The notes: a model not told the origin generated them from the sequence alone. Counted from the stretch's first letter, positions 1 to 9,591 are shown. The stretch is 64,000 nucleotides of DNA from Streptomyces sp. HB132 (GCF_016909575.1 NZ_JAFBGA010000017.1:62001-126000); one strand, 5' to 3'. Made by a program: numbers and translations.

Positions 1-3000
1 ATCCCGGAGGCCGACATCCGCCTGGCCGCCCGCTGGATCGGTGAGGCGGGCGAGTGGATGAGCTGCTGGACCATGGGCCTCAACCAGAGCACCCACGGAA
101 CCTGGAACACCAACGCCCTCGTCAATCTGCATCTCGCCACCGGGGCCATCTGCCGCCCGGGCAGCGGCCCGTTCTCGCTCACCGGCCAGCCCAACGCCAT
201 GGGCGGCCGCGAGATGGGTTACATGGGCCCCGGCCTGCCCGGCCAGCGCGCACTGCAGTCGGACGAGGACCGGGCCCACGTCGAGGAACTGTGGGACGTC
301 GAGCCGGGGACCCTGCGTACGGACGCGGCGGGTACCGGGACCGTCGACATGTTCCGGCGCATGGCGGACGGCGAGATCAAGGCGTGCTGGATCATCTGCA
401 CCAACCCGGTGGCATCCGTGGCCAACCGCCGGACCGTCATCGAGGGGCTCGAAGCGGCGGAGTTCGTCGTCACCCAGGACGTGTTCGCCGACACCGAGAC
501 CAACGCCTACGCCGACATCGCCCTGCCCGCCGCGCTCTGGGGCGAAGCCGAGGGGGTCATGGTCAACTCGGAACGCAACCTCACGCTCGCCGGACAGGCA
601 GCCGATCCGCCGGGGGAGGCGTGGCCGGACTGGCGGATCATCACGCGCATCGCCTGCGAGATGGGCTACGAAGAGAACTTCGGCTACACAAGCGCCGAGG
701 AGATCTTCGACGAGATCAAACGGGCCCACAACCCGAAGACCGGATACGACCTGCGCGGAGTCACCTACGAACGGCTGCGGCGCACCCCCGTCCAGTGGCC
801 CAGCGCCGCCCTGGACGGGCCCGACCGCAATCCGGTCCGCTACCTGAACGACGGCGTCAGCCAGACCCTGGCCGTACGCCCGGACGGGAGCGTGCCCCGG
901 CTGGCCTTCCCCACCGCGAGCGGCCGGGCGGTGTTCTTCGCCCGCCCGCACGTGCCCGCGGCCGAGATGCCCGACGACGACTTCCCCTTCGTGCTCAACA
1001 CAGGCCGCCTGCAGCACCAGTGGCACACCCTGACGAAGACCGGGAAGGTCGCCAGGCTCAACCGGCTGAACCCCGGGCCCTTCGTGGAGATCAGCCCGCG
1101 GGACGCGGCAGCCCTCTCGATCGCCGAGGGCGACTCGGTCGAGGTCGCCTCACGGCGTGGCCGCGCCGTGCTGCCGGCCGTCGTGACCGACCGGGTGCGG
1201 CCCGGGGACTGCTTCGCACCGTTCCACTGGAACGATCTCTTCGGCGAGTACCTCAGCGTCAACGCGGTCACGAACGACGCCGTCGACCCGGTGTCCTTCC
1301 AGCCCGAGTTCAAGATCTGTGCCGTGACACTGGTGAAGGTCGCCGCCGCACAGGTCCTTGCCCCCGTGCCTGTGGAGGCCGCCGAGGCCCCCGTCGCCGT
1401 CCTCGCCGGCGTGTTCGGGATCGCGGACGCGGCCCCGCCCGCACTTGCCGAACACGAGCGGCGCTACCTGACCGGGTTCCTCGCGGGGCTCGGCACACAG
1501 CCCGCGGGCACGCCCGTGCTCCCGGTGCACGCACCGTTCGAGCCGGACCACGCCCTCTGGGTCAACGGGGTGCTGGCCGGCATGTTCTCCCGGACTCCCG
1601 GCGCCACGTCACGAGACGCTCGACCCGACGGGACGACGCAGGTACCCGATGCGGTTCCAGGAAGGCAGATCGTCGTGCTGTGGGCGTCGCAGACCGGGAA
1701 CGCCGAGGTGGTGGCCGCGGCGGCGGCCCGGCGGCTGACCGCCGAGGGGCGGACGGTGACGCTCCTCGGGATGGACGACCGGCCCCTGGAGAGCCTCCCG
1801 CGCACAGCCGATCTGCTGGTCGTCACCAGCACGTTCGGAGACGGCGAGGCTCCGGACAACGGCTCCGGTTTCTGGCAGTCCCTCAACGGGGCCGACACGC
1901 CCCGGCTGGACGGCGTGCGCTATGCCGTACTCGCCCTGGGGGACTCCTCGTACGACGACTTCTGCGGGCATGGCAGGCGGCTGGACGAACGCTTCGGCGA
2001 ACTCGGCGCCCTGCGGCTCGTCCCCCGTACCGACTGCGAACCGGACTACGAGGAGCCGGCCGGGCGGTGGCTCGACGAGGTGTTCGCGGCACTGGGCGTC
2101 CCGTCCGGCCCTCCTGCGCCGCCCGCTCCCGTGGCCGCTTCCGTGACCCCGGCCCGCTCGGAACGCCCAGCGACCGGGCGCCTCGTGGGCAACAAGCTGC
2201 TCAGCCTCCCCGGGGCCACCAAGGAGGTTCGGCAGTTCACCTTCGACACGCAGGACAGCCCTGTGCCGCTCGCGTACGAAGTGGGTGACGCCCTCGGGGT
2301 GGAGGCACGCAACTGCCCCGATCTCGTGGCGGAATGGCTGGCCGTCACCGGACTGGACCCCGCGGCACCGGTCGACCTGGCAGGCCTCGGCCCCGTACCC
2401 CTGGGCGAGGCGCTCCACCGGCACCTGGACATCGCCCGGATCACTCCCGCCCTGCTGCGACTGGTCTCCGAGCGCACCCACGACCGCACCCTCAGGAAGC
2501 TCCTGCGCCCCGACAACAAGGGTGAACTCGCCCAGTGGACCTGGGGGAGGCAGGCCGTCGACGTCATCGCGGAACACTCCGCCCGCGCCACCGCGGCCGA
2601 ATGGACCGGGGCCCTCACGCGGCTCCGGGCCAGGCTCTACTCCATATCCTCCAGTCCGCTCAGCGACCCCGGCCTCGTGCATCTCACCGTCTCCGTCGTC
2701 CGCTACGAGAACCGGCACGGCGCCGTTCGCAAGGGAGTGGCCTCCACCTTCCTCGCAGACGCGGAGGCGGGCAGCCCCGTCCCCGTCTTCGTCCGGAGCG
2801 CCCCGCACTTCCGGCCTCCGGCAGACCCGGCCACCCCCATGGTGATGGTCGGCCCCGGCACCGGAGTCGCCCCGTTCGTCGGATTCCTCGACGAACGGCG
2901 GGCCCTCGGCCACACAGCCCCCAACTGGCTGCTCTTCGGCGAGCAGCGCAGCGCCACCGACTTCTACTACCGTGAGGAACTCGACTCCCTGCGCCGCGAC

Positions 3001-3276
3001 GGCACCCTGACCCGGCTGGACACCGCCTTCTCCCGCGACCAGCGCGCGAAGGTCTACGTCCAGGATCGGATGCGCGAGCACGGTGCCCAGCTGTGGTCCT
3101 GGCTCCAGGAGGGTGCCCACTTCTACGTCTGCGGCGACGCCTCCCGGATGGCGAAGGACGTGGACCGGGCGCTGCGGGACATCGCCGTGGCCCACGGCGG
3201 ACTCCAGGAGAGCGCCTCCGCCGCCTACGTCAAGCAGCTCGCCGCCGACAAGAGGTACGTGCGCGACGTGTACTGA
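1..3276 (+). CDS. Nitrate reductase / sulfite reductase flavoprotein fusion (5' end outside window)
   Basis: The reading frame is open from base 1, so the N-terminus (Fe-S cluster and first molybdopterin segments) lies upstream; 1,091 residues are visible. Residues 1 to about 455 match the C-terminal part of a bis-MGD molybdenum oxidoreductase, including the dinucleotide-binding domain with NTGRLQHQWHTLTKTGK near residue 350. After a linker, a flavodoxin-like FMN domain starts near residue 555 (WASQTGNAE). A CysJ-type FAD domain follows (LYSISSSPLSDPG near 880) and then a NADPH-binding domain (GPGTGVAPFVGFLDERR; YVCGDASRMAKDVD). The C-terminus KRYVRDVY is typical of CysJ-like reductases. The likely role is assimilatory nitrate reduction with electrons delivered from NADPH through FAD and FMN in the same cytoplasmic polypeptide. 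Substrate choice (nitrate versus another oxyanion) is inferred from the family. Confidence 0.88.
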   Translation: MPEADIRLAARWIGEAGEWMSCWTMGLNQSTHGTWNTNALVNLHLATGAICRPGSGPFSLTGQPNAMGGREMGYMGPGLPGQRALQSDEDRAHVEELWDVEPGTLRTDAAGTGTVDMFRRMADGEIKACWIICTNPVASVANRRTVIEGLEAAEFVVTQDVFADTETNAYADIALPAALWGEAEGVMVNSERNLTLAGQAADPPGEAWPDWRIITRIACEMGYEENFGYTSAEEIFDEIKRAHNPKTGYDLRGVTYERLRRTPVQWPSAALDGPDRNPVRYLNDGVSQTLAVRPDGSVPRLAFPTASGRAVFFARPHVPAAEMPDDDFPFVLNTGRLQHQWHTLTKTGKVARLNRLNPGPFVEISPRDAAALSIAEGDSVEVASRRGRAVLPAVVTDRVRPGDCFAPFHWNDLFGEYLSVNAVTNDAVDPVSFQPEFKICAVTLVKVAAAQVLAPVPVEAAEAPVAVLAGVFGIADAAPPALAEHERRYLTGFLAGLGTQPAGTPVLPVHAPFEPDHALWVNGVLAGMFSRTPGATSRDARPDGTTQVPDAVPGRQIVVLWASQTGNAEVVAAAAARRLTAEGRTVTLLGMDDRPLESLPRTADLLVVTSTFGDGEAPDNGSGFWQSLNGADTPRLDGVRYAVLALGDSSYDDFCGHGRRLDERFGELGALRLVPRTDCEPDYEEPAGRWLDEVFAALGVPSGPPAPPAPVAASVTPARSERPATGRLVGNKLLSLPGATKEVRQFTFDTQDSPVPLAYEVGDALGVEARNCPDLVAEWLAVTGLDPAAPVDLAGLGPVPLGEALHRHLDIARITPALLRLVSERTHDRTLRKLLRPDNKGELAQWTWGRQAVDVIAEHSARATAAEWTGALTRLRARLYSISSSPLSDPGLVHLTVSVVRYENRHGAVRKGVASTFLADAEAGSPVPVFVRSAPHFRPPADPATPMVMVGPGTGVAPFVGFLDERRALGHTAPNWLLFGEQRSATDFYYREELDSLRRDGTLTRLDTAFSRDQRAKVYVQDRMREHGAQLWSWLQEGAHFYVCGDASRMAKDVDRALRDIAVAHGGLQESASAAYVKQLAADKRYVRDVY

Positions 3277-3447
3277 GCTCAGCTCAGCACGACGGCCGCC
3301 GTGGGGGCCGGGAGACACAGCGCCCCGCATCGGAAGGAGGGCGGGTGCACGGTCGCGCCGCGGGCCCGGCGACCGTGTGCGGCGTCCTTCCGCGCTCCCG
3401 GGGCATCGGCGGAACGGCCGGCCTGCGGACCGGCGACGTCCAGCCCC

Positions 3448-3621
3448 TCACGCCGCCTCGACGACACCTTCCTGCACCGCGGATCCCCACTCGACCAGCA
3501 GCCGCTCATACTTCTGGCGGGCCTCCAGTGAGCCCAGACCGCCGTCCACGAGCGCGCGAATCTCCGCGTTCAGCTCGGTGAGTGAGCGGACAGGCTTCTG
3601 CTCATCAGGCGGTAGGGGCAT
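3448..3621 (-). CDS. Small conserved hypothetical protein (57 aa)
   Basis: An ATG at 3621 opens a 57-residue frame ending in TGA at 3448. The protein begins MPLPPDEQKPVRSLTELNAE and ends LLVEWGSAVQEGVVEAA. It is charged, without membrane segments, and probably helical in its second half. I believe similar short proteins of unassigned function occur in other streptomycetes, but I could not search. Codon use has the GC-rich third positions of a real gene. It lies alone between the nitrate reductase fusion and uppP. Confidence 0.62.
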   Translation of the reverse strand: MPLPPDEQKPVRSLTELNAEIRALVDGGLGSLEARQKYERLLVEWGSAVQEGVVEAA

Positions 3622-3824
3622 GCGCCCATTCTACGGGCGGGGGCTGACAATGACGTCGACCGCGTCGAGGACGAGGGTTGACGACGGGGAACGACCGGCC
3701 TCCGGCGGGCGGTGCCGACGCGGGGAACACGGCCCCGCCCCCTGCGGTGCCTGGCCGCCCCCTCGCCCCTGTGCGGCCTCCCCTGAACCATGCGGCCGGG
3801 GGATGAAGTTCCTGGTGGGGCGGG

Positions 3825-4697
3825 TCAGCCGGCCGACTCGCCCGCGTGGGGGCTCAGTACGCCCGCGCCGACCAGGATGAAGAGCACGATGCCCAGGATC
3901 ACGCGGTAGATGACGAACGGCATGAAGCTCTTCGTCGTGATGAACTTCATGAACCACGCGATGACCGCGTAGCCGACCGCGAACGCGATGACCGTCGCGA
4001 AGATGGTCGGACCCCAGGAGACGTGCCCCTCACCGGCGTCCTTCAGCTCGAACACGCCCGAGGCCAGCACCGCCGGGATCGCCAGCAGGAACGAGTAGCG
4101 GGCCGCCGCCTCACGGGTGTAGCCCATGAGCAGGCCACCGCTGATCGTCGCGCCCGAGCGGGAGACACCGGGGATCAGGGCCATCGCCTGGCAGAAACCG
4201 AAGATCAGGCCGTCCCTGACCCCCAGCTCCTTGAGCGACTTGCGCTCCTTGATCGCCCGGTGCTTGCCGCCGGTCTCGTCGCGCGCCGCGAGGCGGTCCG
4301 CGATGCCGAGGACGATGCCCATGACGATCAGTGTCGTCGCGATCAGGCGGAGGTCGCGGAAGGGACCCTCGATCTGGTCCTTGAAGGTCACGCCGAGGAC
4401 ACCGATGGGGATCGAGCCGATGATGACCAGCCAGCCCATCTGGGCGTCGTGGTCGCTGCGCATCGAGGAGTTCGTCAGGGACCGGGACCAGGCCGAGATG
4501 ATCCGTGCGATGTCCTTGCGGAAGTAGATGAGGACCGCGGCCTCCGTGCCGATCTGGGTGATCGCGGTGAACGCGGCCCCCGGGTCGTGCCAGCCCGCGA
4601 AGGCGGCGGTCAGCCGCAGATGCGCGCTGGAGGAGATCGGCAGGAACTCGGTCAGTCCCTGAACGAGGCCCAGGACGAATGATTCGAACCAGCTCAT
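3825..4697 (-). CDS. uppP: Undecaprenyl-diphosphatase (UppP/BacA family)
   Basis: This 290-residue integral membrane enzyme removes a phosphate from undecaprenyl diphosphate, recycling the lipid carrier for peptidoglycan and other wall polymers; the family also confers bacitracin tolerance. The N-terminal signature LTEFLPISSSAHLRL and the second motif IPGVSRSGAT carry the conserved Glu, Ser, His and Arg residues. Hydrophobic segments cover the whole length. The frame stays open 11 codons further upstream, but the start at 4697 (MSWFESFVLGLVQG) places the signature where family members have it. It is unlinked in direction to the gene upstream. Confidence 0.93.
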   Translation of the reverse strand: MSWFESFVLGLVQGLTEFLPISSSAHLRLTAAFAGWHDPGAAFTAITQIGTEAAVLIYFRKDIARIISAWSRSLTNSSMRSDHDAQMGWLVIIGSIPIGVLGVTFKDQIEGPFRDLRLIATTLIVMGIVLGIADRLAARDETGGKHRAIKERKSLKELGVRDGLIFGFCQAMALIPGVSRSGATISGGLLMGYTREAAARYSFLLAIPAVLASGVFELKDAGEGHVSWGPTIFATVIAFAVGYAVIAWFMKFITTKSFMPFVIYRVILGIVLFILVGAGVLSPHAGESAG

Positions 4698-4868
4698 GGG
4701 GCTTAGGCCATCCCGGAGGTACTCATGCAACGGCCGACGGACGTGAAAGCCGTCGGCAACGTGCGGATGCGGTCAGAAAGGGGGACGGGACGCCACGGCC
4801 CCGGACATCCTCTGTCGGTTGCGGGCAGCGTATCGCCTGGAGGTGAACAGACTCCCGCCTGCCCCTGG

Positions 4869-5639
4869 CTACGCCGCGCCGCCGGCCTCCTGGCCGGACC
4901 GCGCCGCCTGCCCCGGGGGAACGGCGCCGTCGGCCCCTCCCAGCCTGTGCCGCTTGCGCCAGGCCACCAGCGCGGCACCCGCGCCGGACAGCACGATGAA
5001 GCCCATCGCCGCCAGGAAGACCGGCGACGTCGGCGAGGAGGCCGTACTGCCGGCGATGACGTAGGCCGCCGTGTTCGGGATCGAGCCGATCCCCGTGGCC
5101 AGCAGGAACGGCGGGTAGCCCATGCGCGAGGTCGCCGCACAGTAGTTGGCCGCGGCGAACGGCACCCCGGGAAAAAGTCGCAGCGCGAGCATGGACCTGA
5201 ACCCGTGCCGGCTCAGCAACCCGTCCGCCGCCTTCAGGTACTTGCCGCGCAAAAGCGTCCGGAGCGCGTCCTGCCCCAGCACCCGGCCGAGCAGGAAGGA
5301 CACCCCGGCACCGAGGACGGTCCCGGCCAGCGCCGCCGCGAGACCGGCCTGAGCGCCGAACAGCGCACCGGCGGCCAGGTTGAGCAACGGGCGCGGCACG
5401 AAGGCCACTGTGCACACGCCGTACGCGAGTCCGAACAGCATCGCCGCAGCGGAGCCCGTGAGTTGGGGCGGCCAGCCGGAGGCGAGCAGCCGCTGTGGTT
5501 CGAACAGCAGCATCGTGGTGGCGGCGGCCAGCAGGACCGCCACGAGCAGGGAGAACCGGGACCAGGGGGAGAGCAGCGCCCTCGTACAGCGCACTGCGAG
5601 GCCACCGGAGGGCCGTGTTGCGGGGACGGGGTCGAACAT
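4869..5639 (-). CDS. TVP38/TMEM64-family membrane protein (SNARE-associated domain)
   Basis: The 256-residue protein has a first membrane segment at about residues 25-45 and a VTT/SNARE-associated domain in the middle, with FVPRPLLNLAAGALFG and FPGVPFAAANYCAA, plus further hydrophobic stretches to about residue 225. Homologues are polytopic inner-membrane proteins, some linked to lipid scrambling or membrane homeostasis; the substrate of this one is unknown. The start at 5639 (MFDPVPATRP) was chosen because the upstream in-frame extension is arginine- and proline-rich and unlike the family. It is followed in the same direction by uppP, 171 bp downstream. Confidence 0.85.
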   Translation of the reverse strand: MFDPVPATRPSGGLAVRCTRALLSPWSRFSLLVAVLLAAATTMLLFEPQRLLASGWPPQLTGSAAAMLFGLAYGVCTVAFVPRPLLNLAAGALFGAQAGLAAALAGTVLGAGVSFLLGRVLGQDALRTLLRGKYLKAADGLLSRHGFRSMLALRLFPGVPFAAANYCAATSRMGYPPFLLATGIGSIPNTAAYVIAGSTASSPTSPVFLAAMGFIVLSGAGAALVAWRKRHRLGGADGAVPPGQAARSGQEAGGAA

Positions 5640-5783
5640 TTGGGGAGCGTAACCGAATCGTGTGTGTGATCGCCGTAATGGGCGGGCGCCCGGCGGCGGG
5701 CAACCAAGCCGCGTACCCGAGCCGGGCGCAACGTTTCCCCCGCCGGAACCCAGGACCGCCCGAGCCCTGAGGCACCGCACGCT

Positions 5784-6413
5784 TCACAACAGGCGGGACA
5801 GCACGTGCGCGTCGAGGAAGCCCCGCTCGGAGGCGGGATCGTGGAGCAGCCGGGCGAACGGTGTGAGCCCGGCCCCGGCGAGCGACTCGGCCATCCGGTC
5901 CACCGGCCAGCTGTAGGCGGGCGCCACCTTGTGGTCGAAGAGGACCGGCTCGGGTCCGTCGGTCCCGAAGAACGAGACCAGCAGCAGGCCGCCCGGTGCC
6001 AGGACGCGGACCTGCTCGGCGAGCAGCGCGCCCAGTTCTCCGGGCGGGGTGTGGATCATCGAGTAGTGGGCCATCACACCGCCGAGCGACCCCGTCTCGA
6101 CCGGCATGGCCTCCATCCGCGCCTCGTCGAAGCGCAGCTCCGGATGGGTCCGCCGGGCGTGGTCGATCATGGCGGGGGAGAGGTCGAGCCCGAAGGCGTC
6201 CAGTCCCAGGCCGGTCAGCATGGCCGTCAGATGCCCGGGCCCGCACCCGACGTCGGCGGTCCGCAGGTTGCCCGTCCCGCGTACCAACTCGGCGAAGGTG
6301 CCGATCATGGACCGCGCGAACGGCTGCGTCTCCAGTCGGTCGGCGAACATGGACGCGTAGAGTTCGACGATCCCGTCGTAGGCCGTCCTGGTCTCGTCGT
6401 GGTGTCCCACCAT
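5784..6413 (-). CDS. Class I SAM-dependent methyltransferase
   Basis: The 209-residue protein has the Rossmann methyltransferase motif I TADVGCGPGH at about residues 52-61, an acidic motif II region (AFGLDLSPAMIDHAR) and the post-motif LAPGGLLLVSFFG. The target is unknown. Two starts are possible. The ATG at 6413 gives a protein beginning at the family's usual point, with a GAGG 12 bases upstream. An ATG at 6509 overlaps the antiporter stop by 4 bp (ATGA) and would add 32 mostly basic residues. Either way the gene is the last of a co-directional run with the antiporter and the two hydrolases behind the NRPS-PKS. A tailoring role for the natural product is possible but not shown. Confidence 0.83.
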   Translation of the reverse strand: MVGHHDETRTAYDGIVELYASMFADRLETQPFARSMIGTFAELVRGTGNLRTADVGCGPGHLTAMLTGLGLDAFGLDLSPAMIDHARRTHPELRFDEARMEAMPVETGSLGGVMAHYSMIHTPPGELGALLAEQVRVLAPGGLLLVSFFGTDGPEPVLFDHKVAPAYSWPVDRMAESLAGAGLTPFARLLHDPASERGFLDAHVLSRLL

Positions 6414-6505
6414 GGGGAAGCCTGACCTCGCAGTCTCTGTTCCGAGGGCTTTTCTCGACCTGTTCCGCCGCCACCGCAGGCCCTTTGCCGCTTCGACGGT
6501 GGAAG

Positions 6506-7768
6506 TCATCCCGCCACGACCTGCTCGCCCTTCCGGGGCGGTGGCGCGGCCGCTCCGTGGCGTCGGTCGATCAGGGACAGGAGCGGGCCGGTCAACGAGG
6601 TGGTGGCCACCGCCATCACCAGCAACGCAAGATACAGGCCGGAGGTGAGCACTCCGGCGCTGTACCCGGCCTGGAGCAGGACGATCTCGGTGAGCCCGCG
6701 GGTGTTGAGCATGACGCCGATGCGAAGCGCCTCGGTATGCCCCTCCCCGCCCAGGCGGGAGACCGCGTAACCGCCGCCGATCTTGGAGAGCACGGCCACG
6801 ATCGTCGCGAGGATCGTCACCAGCCAGGGGATGCCCCCCGAGCCCGTCCACACCGACAGCCCGGTGGCGACGAAGAAGACCGGAACCAGCCACAGGCCCA
6901 GCGTGGACACCCGGCGGACCGGTGCGTCCCAGTGCGGGGAGCCGGGCGGGATCATCAGGCCCACCATGAACGCGCCGAAGATCGCGGTGAGTCCGAGAGA
7001 CTCCGCCACGTCCGCCGCCCGGAGCGCGCAGAAGCCCAGGACGACGGCCACCGGCCAGGTCCACCGGGCGCAGAGGCGCTCGGCGCGAGAGGTCTTCAGC
7101 AGGCGGCGGCCCAGGACGGCCACCGGGACTCCGGCCACCAGCACGACGGCGGCGGTGGAGATGCCGCCCGAGCCGGGCCGGGCGACAGCGATCACCACGG
7201 CCAGCAGCAACCAGGCGACGGCGTCGACGAGTGCCGCCGAGGTCAGTGAGAGCCGTCCGGCGTGGGTTGCGGTCAGGCCCCGGTCGGCGAGGATCCTCGC
7301 GAGGACGGGCACCGCCGATACGGCCATGGTGATCGCCAGCAGCAGCACGAAGGCCAGGGTGGGCGCGGTCCCCCGCAGGGAGGGCCGATCGTGGAGGACG
7401 AGCCAGCCGCCGAACGCCGCGCCGGCCATCAGGGAGGGCACAAGGGTGCCCAGCGTCGTCCAGCCGATGGCCCTGTCCCGCAGGCGGGAGGCGTCCAGAC
7501 GCAGCTCGTGAGCGACGCCGACGAGGAACAGCACCAGCCCGGCGTGTCCCAGGTCGCGCAGCGGCTCCAGCACGTCTGCCGGTAACAGGACGGCCTGCGC
7601 ACCGGGCCACGCCCAGCCGAGTACCGCCGGCCCGAGCAGCATGCCGAAGGCGATCTCGCCGACGACGCCGGGCTGCCCGATCCGGCGGGCGAGCCGGCGT
7701 CCCAGAAGCCCGACGACCAGGAAGGAGCCGAGTGCGGCGATCGCGTGTGCGGCTACCGGAAGCGTCAC
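6506..7768 (-). CDS. Cation:proton antiporter (CPA2/Kef-type membrane domain)
   Basis: The 420-residue protein is hydrophobic throughout with about 12 membrane segments. It starts MTLPVAAHAIAALGSFLVVG and carries the family hallmark GVVGEIAFGMLLGPAVLG near residues 34-51. It lacks the cytoplasmic NAD-binding RCK domain of full Kef proteins. It probably exchanges Na+ or K+ for H+ across the cell membrane. Its start overlaps the stop of the upstream alpha/beta hydrolase by 4 bp, so the two are probably translationally coupled. Its place in the biosynthetic block may mean ion homeostasis or self-protection, or it may be a passenger; nothing in the sequence decides. Confidence 0.88.
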   Translation of the reverse strand: MTLPVAAHAIAALGSFLVVGLLGRRLARRIGQPGVVGEIAFGMLLGPAVLGWAWPGAQAVLLPADVLEPLRDLGHAGLVLFLVGVAHELRLDASRLRDRAIGWTTLGTLVPSLMAGAAFGGWLVLHDRPSLRGTAPTLAFVLLLAITMAVSAVPVLARILADRGLTATHAGRLSLTSAALVDAVAWLLLAVVIAVARPGSGGISTAAVVLVAGVPVAVLGRRLLKTSRAERLCARWTWPVAVVLGFCALRAADVAESLGLTAIFGAFMVGLMIPPGSPHWDAPVRRVSTLGLWLVPVFFVATGLSVWTGSGGIPWLVTILATIVAVLSKIGGGYAVSRLGGEGHTEALRIGVMLNTRGLTEIVLLQAGYSAGVLTSGLYLALLVMAVATTSLTGPLLSLIDRRHGAAAPPPRKGEQVVAG

Positions 7769-8583
7769 CGGCCCGCCGGTCCATCACCCGCCGCGCCGTC
7801 GCCCGTGCCGTCGGCCGTCAGGAAGTCGACGGCACGGCGGACCACGGCGTCGTCGCGCAGCACCCTGGTGTGACCCAGGTCCCGCACCCGCATGAGCTCA
7901 CCCTGCTCCCAGGCCGCCACCAGCGTCTCGCTGTCGGTGATCGGGGACTCCGGGTCGTTCTCGTCGTGGACGACGAGCAGCCGGCTGGTGAAGTCCCGTG
8001 CCACGACGGCCGGTTCGATGGCGTCGAAGGAGATGTCGAGCCATTCCTCCGCACGGGAGCGGACCAGCGCGATGGCCTCGGGCGATACCTGCATCACCTC
8101 GCCGGACCGGCGCCAGAGGCTGATGTAGCTGCTGATGGGGTTGATGAACACGGCGCGCTCCAGCGTGACACCGCGCGACATGGCGTAGGTCGTCGCCGCG
8201 GCGCCCATCGAGTGGGCGACGACGGCATGGAAGGGGCCGTACCGCTTGTCGGCGGCCTCCACCGCCTTGGCGAAGTGGATGACGGAGGACCGTTCGCCCT
8301 CGGACTCGCCGTGCCCGGGGAGGTCGGCGACGACCACCGAGCAGCCCGCCCGGACCAGCGCGTCCGCCAGGACGGTCAGGTGCCCGGCGTTGCCGGCCCA
8401 GCCGTGGACCAGCAGGATCCGCCGCTCGCCCTCGCCCCACAGGTAGTGGACCACCTTGCCGCCGTCGACGACCTCGACCTCCTTGGCGGCCTGCTCCAGG
8501 ATCGGCCGGGTGGCGTTCGGGGGCTGTGTCCGCATCGGCGTGAAGGCCAGCCGGTGCAGCTTCTCCGTGATGTCTGTGCTCAA
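7765..8583 (-). CDS. Alpha/beta hydrolase
   Basis: The 272-residue protein has the alpha/beta-hydrolase order: LLVHGWAG (oxyanion loop) near residue 57, DLPGHGES near 87, the nucleophile elbow AHSMGAA with Ser125, an acidic strand VVHDENDPESPI, and a late His in DLGHTRV. Length and layout fit esterases, amidases and thioesterases. No signal peptide is visible, so it should be cytoplasmic. It follows a second hydrolase by 12 bp and overlaps the antiporter start. Both hydrolases have the nucleophile at residue 125 in a similar context (HAVV followed by HSMG), so they may be distant duplicates. A role in freeing or deformylating an intermediate of the nearby synthetase is only a guess. Confidence 0.85.
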   Translation of the reverse strand: MSTDITEKLHRLAFTPMRTQPPNATRPILEQAAKEVEVVDGGKVVHYLWGEGERRILLVHGWAGNAGHLTVLADALVRAGCSVVVADLPGHGESEGERSSVIHFAKAVEAADKRYGPFHAVVAHSMGAAATTYAMSRGVTLERAVFINPISSYISLWRRSGEVMQVSPEAIALVRSRAEEWLDISFDAIEPAVVARDFTSRLLVVHDENDPESPITDSETLVAAWEQGELMRVRDLGHTRVLRDDAVVRRAVDFLTADGTGDGAAGDGPAGR

Positions 8584-8595
8584 TTCGATCGCCCC

Positions 8596-9387
8596 TTACC
8601 TTGTTTCTTCCACGTTCCGCAGATGCGCGGAGATGATCTTCCGGATTTCGGATGATTCCACGATGTCGAAGTGGTCGGCGCCCTCGACGAGTTCCACGGT
8701 GGAATTCCGCCAGTTCGCATGCAGTTCCCCGGCATGCGCCGGCGGTACGTATGTATCGGCCGTGCCGTGGACGACCAGCCCGGGCACATCGGTCGCACGG
8801 GCCGCCGCAAGCGCCGAATACTCGTCCCACACCGTCGCGCCGAACCTTCTCTCGATTTCCGCGACGAGCCCCCGGACCCGGTCGTCGTCCAGGAAGTTCG
8901 CCTCGGCGAACCTCTCGACGAGAAACATCTTGCCGGGCGGCGAGGAGATCGACACCAGGGTCCGCGCGGACACCCCGGCGTGCCACGCGGTCAGGGCCCA
9001 CAAGCCGCCCATGGAGTGGCAGACCACCGCGTGGAGGCCCGTGAGCCTGTCGTACAGGGCGCGCAGCAGGGCGCGGATCTCGGAGGGATCGCACGTGGTG
9101 CCCAGTGCCTCCCCGTGCGGCGGCACGTCGAACAGCACCACCCGATAGCCCTGGGCGAGGAGTCCTTCGGCGATCGCCACCATGCTGCCCAGATTGGTGT
9201 TCAGTCCGTGGACGAGAAGCACGGTCGGGCCGCTGCCGCTCTGGAAGTACTTGTAGAAGCGGCCGTTCACCTTGAGGGTGTGCGAACGGCACCGATTGAG
9301 GAACGCCTTCGCGAACGGATCGTGCGGCAGCTTCACGACCGTGTAGAAGCGCTCCACGAGGTCGTCCACGGATTCGGTTCGGCTCAC
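8596..9387 (-). CDS. Alpha/beta hydrolase
   Basis: The 263-residue protein has LLVHGLNTN near residue 57, DVPPHGEA near 87, the nucleophile elbow VCHSMGGLW with Ser125, the acid in VVHGTADTYVP, and the catalytic His in GADHFDIVE near the C-terminus. A complete Ser-Asp-His triad is therefore likely. The substrate is unknown. It is the first gene after a strong hairpin that follows the oxygenase gene, so it may be expressed by read-through or from a promoter in the 217-bp gap 9388-9604. The second hydrolase follows 12 bp downstream. Confidence 0.86.
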   Translation of the reverse strand: MSRTESVDDLVERFYTVVKLPHDPFAKAFLNRCRSHTLKVNGRFYKYFQSGSGPTVLLVHGLNTNLGSMVAIAEGLLAQGYRVVLFDVPPHGEALGTTCDPSEIRALLRALYDRLTGLHAVVCHSMGGLWALTAWHAGVSARTLVSISSPPGKMFLVERFAEANFLDDDRVRGLVAEIERRFGATVWDEYSALAAARATDVPGLVVHGTADTYVPPAHAGELHANWRNSTVELVEGADHFDIVESSEIRKIISAHLRNVEETR

Positions 9388-9551
9388 AGTGCATTCCTCG
9401 ATCGGTGTCGGTGGCTCGTTTCGGCCGCCTCTTCTCCGGCAGGCTCTGCCCGTCGGGCAGGCCGGAACGCTCGCCGCGTCGGTCGGGTGCGCCGCAGGGG
9501 CACCTGGGCTCGGCGTGATCCGGACGAGAGGCCCCGGGGGGAGTCCGCAAC

Positions 9552-9591
9552 GTCCCGCCCCGCCCGCAAGACGTCGCGGGCCGGGCGGGAC
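9552..9591 (-). terminator. Hairpin terminator after the oxygenase gene
   Basis: The arms at 9552-9567 and 9576-9591 pair over 16 bp with one mismatch and an 8-base loop. The hairpin starts 13 bases beyond the oxygenase stop in the direction of transcription. It suggests that the NRPS-PKS and oxygenase form one transcript and that the hydrolase genes are expressed partly or wholly on their own. There is no T-run, as is usual for streptomycete terminators. Confidence 0.65.

Noticed and set aside
1609..3330. Long open frame on the minus strand opposite the nitrate reductase fusion
   Set aside because: It is the antisense shadow of a gene with clear domains on the plus strand; its own product has no recognisable domain.
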